Shown: positions 8,545 through 16,944 of the stretch, in pieces
How positions within the stretch are numbered: position 1 is the first letter of the stretch
Layout of the letters: the number at the start of each line of letters is the position of its first letter
Source: Mayfieldus sp963772265
Lineage (GTDB): Bacteria > Actinomycetota > Thermoleophilia > Solirubrobacterales > 70-9
NCBI GenBank assembly: GCA_963772265.1
Contig: CAVYWS010000009.1
Span: forward strand, 1-64,000
Reading direction: 5' to 3'
DNA: 64,000 nt
Made by a program: the position numbers and the translations under genes
The notes under the pieces: generated by a model
Told to the model about the DNA's origin: nothing
Databases searched by the model: none
Seen by the model: the letters and a program-made list of their open reading frames with translations, nothing else

Positions 8545-9330
8545 ATGTCGCGCCAGCGGATCGACGCCCTGCTCGCCGAGCAGGGGAAATTCCCCTCCCG
8601 AACGGCCGCCGCCTCGGCCGTGCGGGCAGGAGAGGTGCGGATCGGCCGCGACGGGCCCTTCGCTCTGCGCCCGAGCCAGCTCGTCGATCCGCGGCTCGAT
8701 CTGATCGTCAGCGCGGGGCGGCGCTTCGTCTCGCGAGGCGGCCGCAAGCTCGAAAACGCCCTCGAGGCCCTGGGGCTCGACGTCAGCGGCCGCGACTGCC
8801 TCGACGTCGGAGCGTCAACCGGCGGCTTCACCGACTGCCTGCTGCAGCGCGGCGCCGCGAGGGTGGCGGCCGTCGACGTCACCCAGGGAGAGCTCGACTG
8901 GGGGCTTCGCAACGACCCTCGGGTGGCGGTCGTCGAGCGCCTCAACGCGCGCTCGCTCGCCGCTGGGGATCTGCCCTTCACTCCTTCCCTGGCGACCATC
9001 GACGTCTCCTTCATCTCCCTGCGCAAGGTGATCGGCGCAGTCGCCGCGGTGCTCGACGCCGACGGGGAGGTGCTGGCGCTGGTCAAGCCCCAGTTCGAGC
9101 TCGGGCCCGACCGGGTGGGCAAGAACGGCGTCGTGCGAAGCGCCGAGGACCGGCGCGAGGCGCTCGCCTCGGTCGCCGCCGCGGCCGCCGAGACCGGCCT
9201 TGCCGTGCGCGGCTTCGCATCGTCGGGGCTGCCGGGCCCGAAGGGAAACCGCGAGACCTTCGTCTGGTGCTCGAAGCGGGGCCAGGCGCTGGACGACATC
9301 GCGGGGGCGATCCGCGAGGTGGAGCCGTGA
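8545..9330 (+). CDS. tlyA: 16S/23S rRNA (cytidine-2'-O)-methyltransferase TlyA
   Basis: The 261-residue protein has an N-terminal S4 RNA-binding domain (RIDALLAEQGKFPSR...SRGGRKLENAL) followed by an FtsJ-like methyltransferase domain with the SAM loop LDVGASTGGFTDCLLQ and the downstream TIDVSFISLRK and VKPQFELG motifs. In Mycobacterium TlyA 2'-O-methylates cytidines in both ribosomal RNAs and so affects capreomycin sensitivity. The start MSRQRIDALL is the first sensible S4-domain start. A stronger ribosome-binding site (GGGAGGTGAAGAG) precedes an ATG at 8501 in another frame, so the leader arrangement is unusual. The stop overlaps the nadK start (GTGA). Confidence 0.9.
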   Translation: MSRQRIDALLAEQGKFPSRTAAASAVRAGEVRIGRDGPFALRPSQLVDPRLDLIVSAGRRFVSRGGRKLENALEALGLDVSGRDCLDVGASTGGFTDCLLQRGAARVAAVDVTQGELDWGLRNDPRVAVVERLNARSLAAGDLPFTPSLATIDVSFISLRKVIGAVAAVLDADGEVLALVKPQFELGPDRVGKNGVVRSAEDRREALASVAAAAAETGLAVRGFASSGLPGPKGNRETFVWCSKRGQALDDIAGAIREVEP

Positions 9331-10205
9331 GCGTCGGGGAAGCCAAGGCTCCCGCGGCGGTGCGGACGGTCGCCCTGGTCACCCACTCGCACCCGCCGGG
9401 ACCGGGCGAGGCGGTGGCCGCGACCCTGTCGGCAGCCGAAAAGGCTTCCTGCCGGATCGTCGCCTCGGCCGCCGAGGCGGCCAAGCACGAGGGCGCCGCC
9501 GAGGGGATCGAGGTCAGCGAGGGGATGCCCGCCGATCCCGACCTATGCCTGGTGCTGGGCGGGGACGGATCGATCCTCTGGGCGCTGCGACAGTACGCCA
9601 ACACCGAGGTGCCGGTGTTCGGGATCAACTTCGGGACGGTGGGCTTCCTCGCCGCCGCCGAGCGCGATCAGCTCGAGGACGGCCTGCGGCGTGCGTTGTC
9701 GGGCGATTTCGAGGTGCTGAGGCTGCCCGGCCTTGATGTTTCGGGCGACGACACCCAAGGGGTGGCGCTCAACGACGTCACCTTCTCCCGCCTGCCGCAC
9801 GGGAGGGTCGCCGAGCTGAGCTACCGGATCGCCGGCGAGGAGGTGGGGAACGTGCGTTGCGACGGGCTCGTCGCCGCCACCCCGACCGGCTCTACCGGCT
9901 ACAACCTCGCCAACAGCGGCCCGATCCTCGCCTGGGGCGTCGAGGGCTACGTGGTCAGCTACATCGCCCCTCACACGCTCACAGCCCGGGCCCTGGTCGT
10001 CGCCCCCGACGACGTCCTCCAGGTCGGCAACGCGGCCGGACGCGAGCCGGTGGAGATCGCCCTCGACGGCGAGAAGGTCACCGAGCTGGCGCCCGGCGCC
10101 GGCGCCGAGGTCAGCTTCCGCGATGACGTCGGCAGGCTGGCCCAGATCCCCGGCTCGAGCTTCTACGGCCGGATCAGCGAGAAGTTCGGTCACCTCGCCC
10201 ACTAG
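9327..10205 (+). CDS. nadK: NAD kinase
   Basis: The GTG start at 9327 overlaps the tlyA stop by four bases, giving a 292-residue protein of normal length. Diagnostic motifs are GGDGSILWALRQ (around residue 80), NFGTVGFLA, NDVTFSR and the NAD-binding DGLVAATPTGSTGYN, followed by a beta-rich C-terminal domain. The enzyme phosphorylates NAD to NADP using ATP or polyphosphate. The tlyA-nadK-recN order is the usual actinobacterial one, although here an exporter and an IS element separate nadK from recN. Confidence 0.93.
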   Translation: MSVGEAKAPAAVRTVALVTHSHPPGPGEAVAATLSAAEKASCRIVASAAEAAKHEGAAEGIEVSEGMPADPDLCLVLGGDGSILWALRQYANTEVPVFGINFGTVGFLAAAERDQLEDGLRRALSGDFEVLRLPGLDVSGDDTQGVALNDVTFSRLPHGRVAELSYRIAGEEVGNVRCDGLVAATPTGSTGYNLANSGPILAWGVEGYVVSYIAPHTLTARALVVAPDDVLQVGNAAGREPVEIALDGEKVTELAPGAGAEVSFRDDVGRLAQIPGSSFYGRISEKFGHLAH

Positions 10206-10288
10206 GGCGAGGCTCCCCTTCCGACTGACGCTTTCGCCTGTTCGCGCGGGGAGGAGGGGCCTCTCCCAATGCTGTAGAAAATGAAGTG

Positions 10289-11830
10289 ATGGAACGCAAG
10301 TGGTGGACCCTGCTGCTGGTGTCGATCGCGACGTTCATGTTGCTGCTCGACATCACGATCGTCAACGTCGCCCTGCCCGACATCCAGCGCGACCTCGACG
10401 CGAGCCTCTCGAGCCTGCAGTGGGTCGTCGACGCCTACTCGCTGATGCTGGCGGCGGTCCTGCTCACCGCCGGATCGCTGGGCGACCGCCTGGGCCGGCG
10501 GCGGGTCTTCTCGATCGGCTTCGGGGTCTTCACGCTCGCCTCGTTTCTCTGCGGGATCGCCGGCGACCCGACCCTGCTCAACCTCGCCCGCGGGCTGCAG
10601 GGAGTCGGCGGGGCGGCGATGTTCGCGACCTCGCTGGCGCTGATCGGCCAGGAGTTCCACGGCCGCGACCGGGCGATGGCGTTCGGGGTCTGGGGCGCGG
10701 TGATCGGCGGCGCGGTCGCGATCGGCCCGCTGGTCGGCGGCGTCGTGACCGAGCACCTCGGCTGGGAGTGGGTCTTCTTCGTCAACGTGCCGATCGGCCT
10801 GGTGGCGATCGCGCTGACCGAGGTGCGGCTCGAGAACGTCGCCGCCCAGGACGCCCAGCGGATCGACTTCCCCGGCCTGGCCACCTTCTCGGCGGCGCTG
10901 TTCCTGCTGATCTTCGGGCTGATCCGCGGCAACCCGGAGGGCTGGGGGAGCGCCCAGATCCTCGCCTCGCTGATCGGCGCCGCGCTGCTGCTGCTCGCTT
11001 TCGCCGCGATCGAGCTGCGCAGCCCGAATCCGATGCTCGACCTGAGCCTGTTCCGAAAGCCGGCCTTCAACGGCGTATCGGCGGTCGCCTTCGGCCTCTC
11101 GGCGGGGATGTTCGCGATGTTCCTCTACCTGACGATCTACATCCAGGGCGTCCTCGGCTACTCGCCGCTCGATGCCGGCCTGCGCTTCCTGCCGCTGACC
11201 CTGCTCTCCTTCTTCGTCGCGCCGATCTCGGGCAACCTCTCGCATCGGGTCTCGGTGCGGATCCTGATGGGAGTCGGGCTGGCGACGGTCGGCGTCGGCC
11301 TGTTGCTGATGCGCGGGGTCGGCGTCGACTCGGAGTGGACGACGCTGCTGGCCGGCTTCATCGTCGCCGGGGTCGGGATCGGCCTCACCAACCCGGGCAT
11401 CGCCCAGGCGGCGATCGCCGTCGTCGAGCCGGCCCGGGCGGGGATGGCGTCGGGGATCAACACCACCTTCCGCCAGGTCGGGATCGCCACCGGGGTCGCC
11501 GGCCTCGGCGCTGTCTTCCAGTCGCGGATCGACTCCAAGCTCTCCGAGCTTCTTCCCAACGCGCCGCACGGGCTCAGCGATGCGGTTGCCTCCGGCGGCT
11601 CGGTGGGCGCGGGCCGCGTCGCGCCGCCCGCGATCCACGACCAGGTCGTCAGCGCCTCGAAGATCGCCTTCGTCAGCGCCTTCAACGACATCCTGCTGAT
11701 CGCCGCCGTGCTCTCCTTCGCCGGCGCGGCGCTCGGCATCCTGCTGGTGCGCGACCGCGACTTCGTCGCGATCCCCGGCCAGGAGGCCCCGCCGCAGGAG
11801 CCCCGCGAGGCCGAGCCGGTCGCAGCCTAG
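10289..11830 (+). CDS. MFS drug-efflux transporter, DHA2 (EmrB/QacA) family
   Basis: The 513-residue protein has the helix-1 signature LDITIVNVALPDIQRDL, the loop 2-3 motif GDRLGRRR and the antiporter motif region in the middle of the chain, with about 14 hydrophobic helices as expected for the DHA2 group. These proton-coupled antiporters expel amphiphilic drugs, dyes or metabolites. GTG 10286 immediately precedes the chosen ATG and is an alternative start. The gene interrupts the conserved tlyA-nadK-recN block. Its stop codon TAG lies inside the CCTAGG target duplication of the IS element that follows. A long antisense frame over this gene is a composition artefact. Confidence 0.88.
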   Translation: MERKWWTLLLVSIATFMLLLDITIVNVALPDIQRDLDASLSSLQWVVDAYSLMLAAVLLTAGSLGDRLGRRRVFSIGFGVFTLASFLCGIAGDPTLLNLARGLQGVGGAAMFATSLALIGQEFHGRDRAMAFGVWGAVIGGAVAIGPLVGGVVTEHLGWEWVFFVNVPIGLVAIALTEVRLENVAAQDAQRIDFPGLATFSAALFLLIFGLIRGNPEGWGSAQILASLIGAALLLLAFAAIELRSPNPMLDLSLFRKPAFNGVSAVAFGLSAGMFAMFLYLTIYIQGVLGYSPLDAGLRFLPLTLLSFFVAPISGNLSHRVSVRILMGVGLATVGVGLLLMRGVGVDSEWTTLLAGFIVAGVGIGLTNPGIAQAAIAVVEPARAGMASGINTTFRQVGIATGVAGLGAVFQSRIDSKLSELLPNAPHGLSDAVASGGSVGAGRVAPPAIHDQVVSASKIAFVSAFNDILLIAAVLSFAGAALGILLVRDRDFVAIPGQEAPPQEPREAEPVAA

Positions 11831-11831
11831 G

Positions 11832-12881
11832 TCTGCGCCCCAACCACGTTCTTTCGTCCGGCCCTCCTTGGAGGCTGGGGGATGAGACCCCACCCAGCTC
11901 AACCAAGGAGGAACCGGATGACATTGCATCGCAACGCCAGGACGTGTCCAGCCTCAAGGCGGCTGATAGCTCGTCGCGTGCTCGAGGAAGGCTGGGGGCT
12001 GACGGCGGCGGCCGAGGCCGCCGGCGTCAGCGTGCCGACCGCGCGCAAGTGGGTGCGTCGTTTCAAAGAGGACGGCGAGGCAGGCCTTGACGACCGCTCC
12101 TCAGCGCCCAGACGCTGCCCCAACCGCACCCCGCGAGAGCGCGTGGGGGCGGTCCTTGCGCTGCGGCGGCTGCGCTTTACCGCCGAGCAGATCGGCGAGG
12201 CGCTGAGCATGCCGCACTCCACCGTGTCCTTGATCCTCAAGCGCGAAGGCGTTGGGCGCCTGCCTCGCTTGGGAGTCCAAGAGCCCGAGCGCCGCTACGT
12301 GCGCTCTGCAGCGGGAGAGCTGATTCACATCGACGTCAAAAAGCTGGGACGCATCGCCCGCCCAGGGCATCGGGTCACCGGCTCCAGAGCCCCCAAGGGC
12401 TATCACCTCCAGGCCTATGAGCAGGGCTGGGAGTTCGTGCACGTCTGCGTTGATGACGCCACCCGCCTGGCCTACGTCGAGGTCCTAGACGACGAGCACC
12501 CAGGCACAGCAATCGGCTTCCTGCGCCGGGCGGTCCGCTACTTCGCGGGTTTTGGGGTGAAGGTCCAAGGCGTGATGACCGACAACGGCAACCCCTACCG
12601 CTCCACTGCCCATGCGGTTGCCTGCCGCGAGCTGGGGATCCGCCACCTGCGCACCGAGGCCTACCGCCCGCAGACCAACGGCAAAGCAGAGCGCTTCATC
12701 CGCACCCTGGTCGATGACTGGGCCTACGCGGCTGTCTACGGCTCAAGTGATGAGCGCGCCCTGGCCCTGCCCGGCTGGCTCGATCACTACAACCACCATC
12801 GCCTTCACCGCGGGATTGCGAGGATGACTCCGATGCAACGGCTACGCGAGCTCCAAGCCAACAACCTGGCTGGAGCCCACA
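11832..12881 (+). mobile_element. IS481-family insertion sequence, copy 1 (intact)
   Basis: The element is 1,050 bp and carries one transposase gene. Its ends are imperfect terminal inverted repeats: the left starts TCTGCGCCCCAACCACGTT and the right, read inward on the other strand, TGTGGGCTCCAGCCAGGTT. It is flanked by a perfect 6-bp direct repeat, CCTAGG, at 11826-11831 and 12882-12887. IS481 is known to target NCTAGN and duplicate it, so boundaries and family agree. The left duplication contains the stop codon of the exporter gene and the right one supplies the stop of the transposase. Confidence 0.88.
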
Positions 12882-12886
12882 CCTAG
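11918..12886 (+). CDS. IS481-family transposase (copy 1)
   Basis: The protein is 322 residues long. ATG 11918 is preceded by a strong ribosome-binding site (AAGGAGG). Residues ~1-110 form a double helix-turn-helix (TAAAEAAGVSVPTARKWVRR and FTAEQIGEALSMPHSTVSLI). The rve/DDE integrase core follows: first Asp in HIDVKKLGR, second in GVMTDNGNPY, Glu in TNGKAERFIRTL, then the YNHHRLHRG signature. All three catalytic acids are present, so it should be active. The stop codon TAG is not in the element itself but in the target-site duplication, so it depends on the insertion site. Confidence 0.9.
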   Translation: MTLHRNARTCPASRRLIARRVLEEGWGLTAAAEAAGVSVPTARKWVRRFKEDGEAGLDDRSSAPRRCPNRTPRERVGAVLALRRLRFTAEQIGEALSMPHSTVSLILKREGVGRLPRLGVQEPERRYVRSAAGELIHIDVKKLGRIARPGHRVTGSRAPKGYHLQAYEQGWEFVHVCVDDATRLAYVEVLDDEHPGTAIGFLRRAVRYFAGFGVKVQGVMTDNGNPYRSTAHAVACRELGIRHLRTEAYRPQTNGKAERFIRTLVDDWAYAAVYGSSDERALALPGWLDHYNHHRLHRGIARMTPMQRLRELQANNLAGAHT

Positions 12887-12904
12887 GCGGCGAGCGGGCA
12901 GATC

Positions 12905-12937
12905 CGTCGTGCCTCGCTGCTAGAAGCAGCGACGACG
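12905..12937 (+). promoter_or_regulatory. Leader hairpin abutting the recN start codon
   Basis: TCGCTGC (12914-12920) pairs with GCAGCGA (12926-12932) around TAGAA, and an outer CGTCG/CGACG pair extends the stem with a four-base bulge. The structure ends exactly at the recN ATG, and no Shine-Dalgarno sequence is visible there. It may influence recN translation. Confidence 0.35.
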
Positions 12938-14621
12938 ATGCTGCGCGAGCTGCGGATCGAGAACCTGCTCCTGATCGAGCGCGCCGAGCTGCGCTTCGAG
13001 CCTGGCTTCAACGTGATCACCGGCGAGACCGGAGCCGGCAAGACGATCCTCGCCCACTCGCTCGACCTCCTGATGGGCGGGCGGGCGCGGCCGCAGATCG
13101 TCCGCCCCGGTGCCGCGGAGGCCTGGGTCGAAGGGACCTTCGACCTTCCCGAGGACCTGGCGGCCGACCCGCAGCTCGCCGAGCTGGCCGAGCGGCTGCC
13201 CGACCGAAGCGGCGAGCTGATCATCGGCCGGCGGGTCGCGGCCTCGGGACGCACCGCCGCCTTCGTCGGCGGCCGGGCGGCGTCGGCGGCCGACCTGCAG
13301 CTGCTCGGGACGCGGCTGCTGGCCTTCTACGGCCAGCACGAGCACCGCCGCCTGGTGCTCTCCTCGGCCCAGCTCGAGATCCTCGATGGCTTCGCCGGCG
13401 AGCCCCACCTGCAGCGCCGGCGCAGCTACCGCCGCGCCCATCGCGGAGGCCGAGCGGGCCCGTCGCGCCCTGCGGGAGCTGCGCGAGCGCGACGGCGAGC
13501 GGGAGCGTGATCTCGACCTCTGCCGGTATGAGCTGTCCGAGATCGAGGCCGCATCGCCGGACAGCACCGAGGAGGCCGAGCTGGCCGCCGAGCGTGGCCG
13601 CCTGGCGGGCGCCGAGGGCCTGCGGGTGGCCGCCGCCGGCGCACTGGCGGCGGTCGCAGGATCCGATGAGGACGGGGGAGGGGCTGCCTTGGCGCTGGCC
13701 GCGGCCGAGGCTTCGCTCGCCGACGCGGCGGGGGTCGACCCCGGGCTCGACGAGCTTCGCGACCGGCTCGCCGTCCTCGCCGTCGACGCCGGCGACCTGG
13801 CGGGGGAGCTTCGCTCCTACGCGGAAGGGGCCGAGGCCGAACCCGGCCGCCTGGCAGCGATCGAGGAGCGCCTCGACGCCCTCGACCGGCTGAAGCGAAA
13901 GCACGGCGGCTCGATCGAGTCGGTGCTGGCGCACGCCGAGCGCTGCAAGGCCCGGATCGAGGAGCTCGAAGGTGCCGAGGAACGCGGCGCCGAGCTGGAG
14001 TCCCTGCTCAGAGCCGCCGAGGCGAGCCGGGCCGAGCTCGGCGCCGAGCTGAGCGCGGCAAGGCGGCGCGCCGCCCGCCGGCTCGAGAAGCGGCTCGCCA
14101 AGGAGCTCGAGGAGCTGGCGATGCCGGGCGCCAGGCTCGAGGTGCGGCTCGACCCGGTCGAGGGCGGGTTCGGGCCCCACGGCGCCGAGACCGTCAGCTT
14201 CCTGATCGCCACCAATCCCGGGATCGAGCCGGCGCCGCTGCGCGACGCCGCCTCGGGCGGGGAGCTCTCGCGGGTGATGCTGGCGCTGACCGAGCTCGGC
14301 GACGCGGCCGGTGCGCAGACGGTCTGCTTCGACGAGATCGACGCCGGCGTCGGGGGAAGGGCGGCGCGAACCGTCGGCGAGCGCCTGCGCGGTCTCGGTT
14401 CGGCGCGCCAGGTGATCTGCATAACCCATCTGCCCCAGGTCGCCTCGCTGGCGGGCGGGCACTTCCGGATCACGAAGCGCGTTCGCAAGGGCGAGGCGTT
14501 GGCCTCGGTGCAGCGGGTGGACGGCGAGGACCTGGTGGCCGAGATCTGCCGGATGCTGGGCTCCGACAGCGGCGACGAGGCGGCCAGCCGCCACGCCCAG
14601 GAGCTGCTCGAGGCCGCCTAG
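12938..14621 (+). CDS. recN: DNA repair ATPase RecN (one +1 frameshift)
   Basis: RecN is an SMC-like ATPase that acts in double-strand-break repair. The N-terminal half has RIENLLLIERAELRF and Walker A GETGAGKT. The C-terminal half has the signature DAASGGELSRVMLAL, Walker B VCFDEIDAGVGG and the switch THLPQVA, with a coiled-coil middle. The frame changes once by +1 near 13415-13440, between LEILDGFAGE and AIAEAERARRAL. Removing one base gives a 560-residue protein of normal length. Because the downstream motifs are perfect, a sequence error or a very recent mutation is likelier than an old pseudogene. The gene sits between two IS481 copies in the same orientation, and its stop codon lies in the target site of copy 2. 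Confidence 0.85.
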
Positions 14622-14622
14622 C

Positions 14623-15684
14623 TCTGCGCGCCAGGCACGTTCTTTCGTCCGGCCCTCCTTGGAGGCTGGGGGATGAGACCCACCCAGCTCAACCGAAGGA
14701 GGAACCGGATGACATTGCATCGCAACGCCAGGACGTGTCCAGCCTCAAGGCGGCTGATAGCTGGTCGCGTGCTCGAGGAAGGCTGGGGGCTGACGGCGGC
14801 GGCCGAGGCCGCCGGCGTCAGCGTGCCGACCGCGCGCAAGTGGGTGCGTCGTTTCAAAGAGGACGGCGAGGCAGGCCTTGACGACCGCTCCTCAGCGCCC
14901 AGACGCTGCCCCAACCGCACCCCGCGAGAGCGCGTGGGGGCGGTCCTTGCGCTGCGGCGGCTGCGCTTTACCGCTGAGCAGATCGGCGAGGCGCTGAGCA
15001 TGCCGCACTCCACCGTGTCCTTGATCCTCAAGCGCGAAGGCGTTGGGTGCCTGCCTCGCTTGGGAGTCCAAGAGCCCGAGCGCCGCTACGTGCGCTCTGC
15101 AGCGGGAGAGCCGATTCACATCGACGTCAAAAAGCTGGGACGCATCGCCCGCCCAGGGCATCGGGTCACTGGCTCCAGAGCCCCAAGGGCTATCACCTCC
15201 AGGCCTATGAGCAGGGCTGGGAGTTCGTGCACGTCTGCGTTGATGACGCCACCCGCCTGGCCTACGTCGAGGTCCTAGACGACGAGCACCCAGGCACAGC
15301 AATCGGCTTCCTGCGCCGGGCGGTCCGCTACTTCGCGGGTTTCGGGGTGAAGGTCGAAGGCGTGATGACCGAACAACGGCAACCCCTGACCGCTCCACTG
15401 CCCATGCGGTTGCCTGCCGCGAGCTGGGGATCCGCCACCTGCGCACCGAGGCCTACCGCCGGCAGACCAACGGCAAAGCAGAGCGCTTCATCCGCACCCT
15501 GGTCGATGACTGGGCCTACGCGGCTGTCTACGGCTCAAGTGATCGAGCGCGCCCTGGCCCTGCCCGGCTGGCTCGATCACTACATCACCACCATGACGCC
15601 TTCACCGCCGGGATTGCGAGGATGTACTCCGATGGCAACGGCTGACGCCAGCTCCAAGCGCAGACAACCTGGCTGGAGCCCACA
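14623..15684 (+). mobile_element. IS481-family insertion sequence, copy 2 (same element, indel-rich)
   Basis: This is a second copy of the element at 11832-12881 in the same orientation. The left end starts TCTGCGCGCCAGGCACGTT and the right end terminates GGAGCCCACA, as in copy 1. The flanks are CCTAGC (14617-14622) and CTAGC (15685-15689), a 6-bp duplication that has lost one base. The first two-thirds are nearly identical to copy 1 apart from one missing C near 15181. The last 320 bases contain about a dozen extra single bases, so the element is 12 bases longer than copy 1. Confidence 0.85.
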
Positions 15685-15688
15685 CTAG
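14709..15688 (+). pseudogene. IS481-family transposase, frameshifted copy 2
   Basis: ATG 14709 with the same AAGGAGG site starts a protein matching copy 1 through the helix-turn-helix region and into the integrase core. A single-C deletion at about 15181 shifts the frame after VTGSRAP. The +1 frame then carries the match from GYHLQAYEQGWEF to VEGVMT. Further extra bases at about 15371, 15388, 15543, 15590 and later destroy the second Asp, the Glu and the C-terminus. As written it cannot make an active enzyme, although it could be mobilised by copy 1 because both ends are intact. Confidence 0.85.
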
Positions 15689-15750
15689 CCCGGCGCACGA
15701 GAGCACCCGAAAAATGGCCGGAATCGGGCCTGCGCGGGTAACCTGACCCT

Positions 15751-16938
15751 GTGGCAACCGCCAGCCGCACCCGGTTTGGCCGTTCCCTGCTGTCCCGGCG
15801 AAACGGAAACAGCCAGAACGGCGTAATCCACGGCACCGCCCGGCTTGGTCGCAAGACCAAGCATCTCGTCAAGCGCCTCGGCCCAGGCGACATCGCCGTG
15901 ATCGATCACACCAACATCGATCGGATCGCCGCCGAGGAGCTGATCGCCACCGGGGTCGCCGCGGTGATCAACGCCTCCGACTCCAGCAACGGCCGCTATC
16001 CGAACGCCGGGCCCGTGCTGCTGGCCCGGGCCGGGGTGCGCCTGGTCGACGCACCACGGTCTCCGATCTTCGACCGCCTCAAGGACGGCGATCCGGTCAC
16101 GATCGAGGGCGGCAGGGTCCTGCGGTCGGGCGAGGAGATCGTCACCGGCCGGGTGCTCGAGGCCGACCAGCTCGAGCGCCAGCTCGAGGAGCAGCGCCAG
16201 CGCGTCGACGACGCGCTCTCGGACTTCGCCGAGAACACGATGGCCCACCTGCGCCAGGACGCGGACCTGCTGGCCGGACGGGTCGAGTTCCCGATCACCC
16301 GGACCAAGTTCCGCGATCGCCACGCCCTGGTCGTCGTTCGCGGCACCACCTGCCACCGCGACCTGCAGGCGCTGCGCGCCTACATCCGCGACGTGCGCCC
16401 CGTCCTCGTCGGCGTCGACGGCGGCGCCGACGCGATCCTCGACGCCGGCCTGAGGCCGGAGATGATCGTCGGCGACATGGACTCTGCCTCAGACGCGGCG
16501 CTTCGCTCCGGGGCCGAGCTGGTCGTTCACGCATATCCGGACGGCCAGGCGCCCGGGCGCCAGCGGCTGATCGATATGGGGCTCGAGCACACCGTCGTCC
16601 CCGCCGCGGGCACGAGTCAGGACGTGGCGATGCTGATGGCCGATGAGAAGGGGGCGGCCCTGATCGTCAGCGTCGGAGCCCACTTCAACCTGATCGAGTT
16701 CCTCGACCGCAGCCGCGGCGGGATGTCGTCGACGTTCTTGACCCGGCTGCGGGTGGGGGAGAAGCTGGTCGACGCGAAGGGCGTGAGCCGGCTCTACAAC
16801 CCCGGCGTCGGCGGCCTTCTGTTCGGGCTTTTCGTGCTCGTCTCGGTTGTCGTGATCGCGGTCGTGATCGCCAGCTCCGACAGCCTCAGGGAGTTCGTCG
16901 ACCTGCTCTGGTTGAAGATCAGGGTCCTGCTGGACTGA
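15751..16938 (+). CDS. steA: Cytokinetic-ring protein SteA-like (thiamine-pyrophosphokinase-like domain, C-terminal membrane anchor)
   Basis: The 395-residue protein starts at GTG 15751. The N-terminal domain contains GDIAVIDHTNIDRIAAEEL and NASDSSNGRYPNAGP. The central part resembles a thiamine pyrophosphokinase catalytic fold (VGVDGGADAILDAG, VGDMDSASD). A single C-terminal membrane helix (about residues 350-372) is followed by a short tail. In corynebacteria SteA works with SteB at the division septum and affects cell-wall integrity. The next gene is the SteB homologue seven bases away, which supports the assignment. Confidence 0.85.
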   Translation: MATASRTRFGRSLLSRRNGNSQNGVIHGTARLGRKTKHLVKRLGPGDIAVIDHTNIDRIAAEELIATGVAAVINASDSSNGRYPNAGPVLLARAGVRLVDAPRSPIFDRLKDGDPVTIEGGRVLRSGEEIVTGRVLEADQLERQLEEQRQRVDDALSDFAENTMAHLRQDADLLAGRVEFPITRTKFRDRHALVVVRGTTCHRDLQALRAYIRDVRPVLVGVDGGADAILDAGLRPEMIVGDMDSASDAALRSGAELVVHAYPDGQAPGRQRLIDMGLEHTVVPAAGTSQDVAMLMADEKGAALIVSVGAHFNLIEFLDRSRGGMSSTFLTRLRVGEKLVDAKGVSRLYNPGVGGLLFGLFVLVSVVVIAVVIASSDSLREFVDLLWLKIRVLLD

Positions 16939-16944
16939 GCTGAG

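Noticed and set aside
10202..11929. Long minus-strand frame (575 codons) opposite the MFS gene
   Set aside because: Its translation is Arg/Asp/Gln-rich low-complexity sequence with no domain, typical of the antisense of a GC-rich gene; the plus-strand exporter is clear.
11826..15689. Composite transposon carrying recN
   Set aside because: The two IS copies have their own, different target duplications (CCTAGG and CCTAGC), so they inserted separately; recN is at its usual actinobacterial location.
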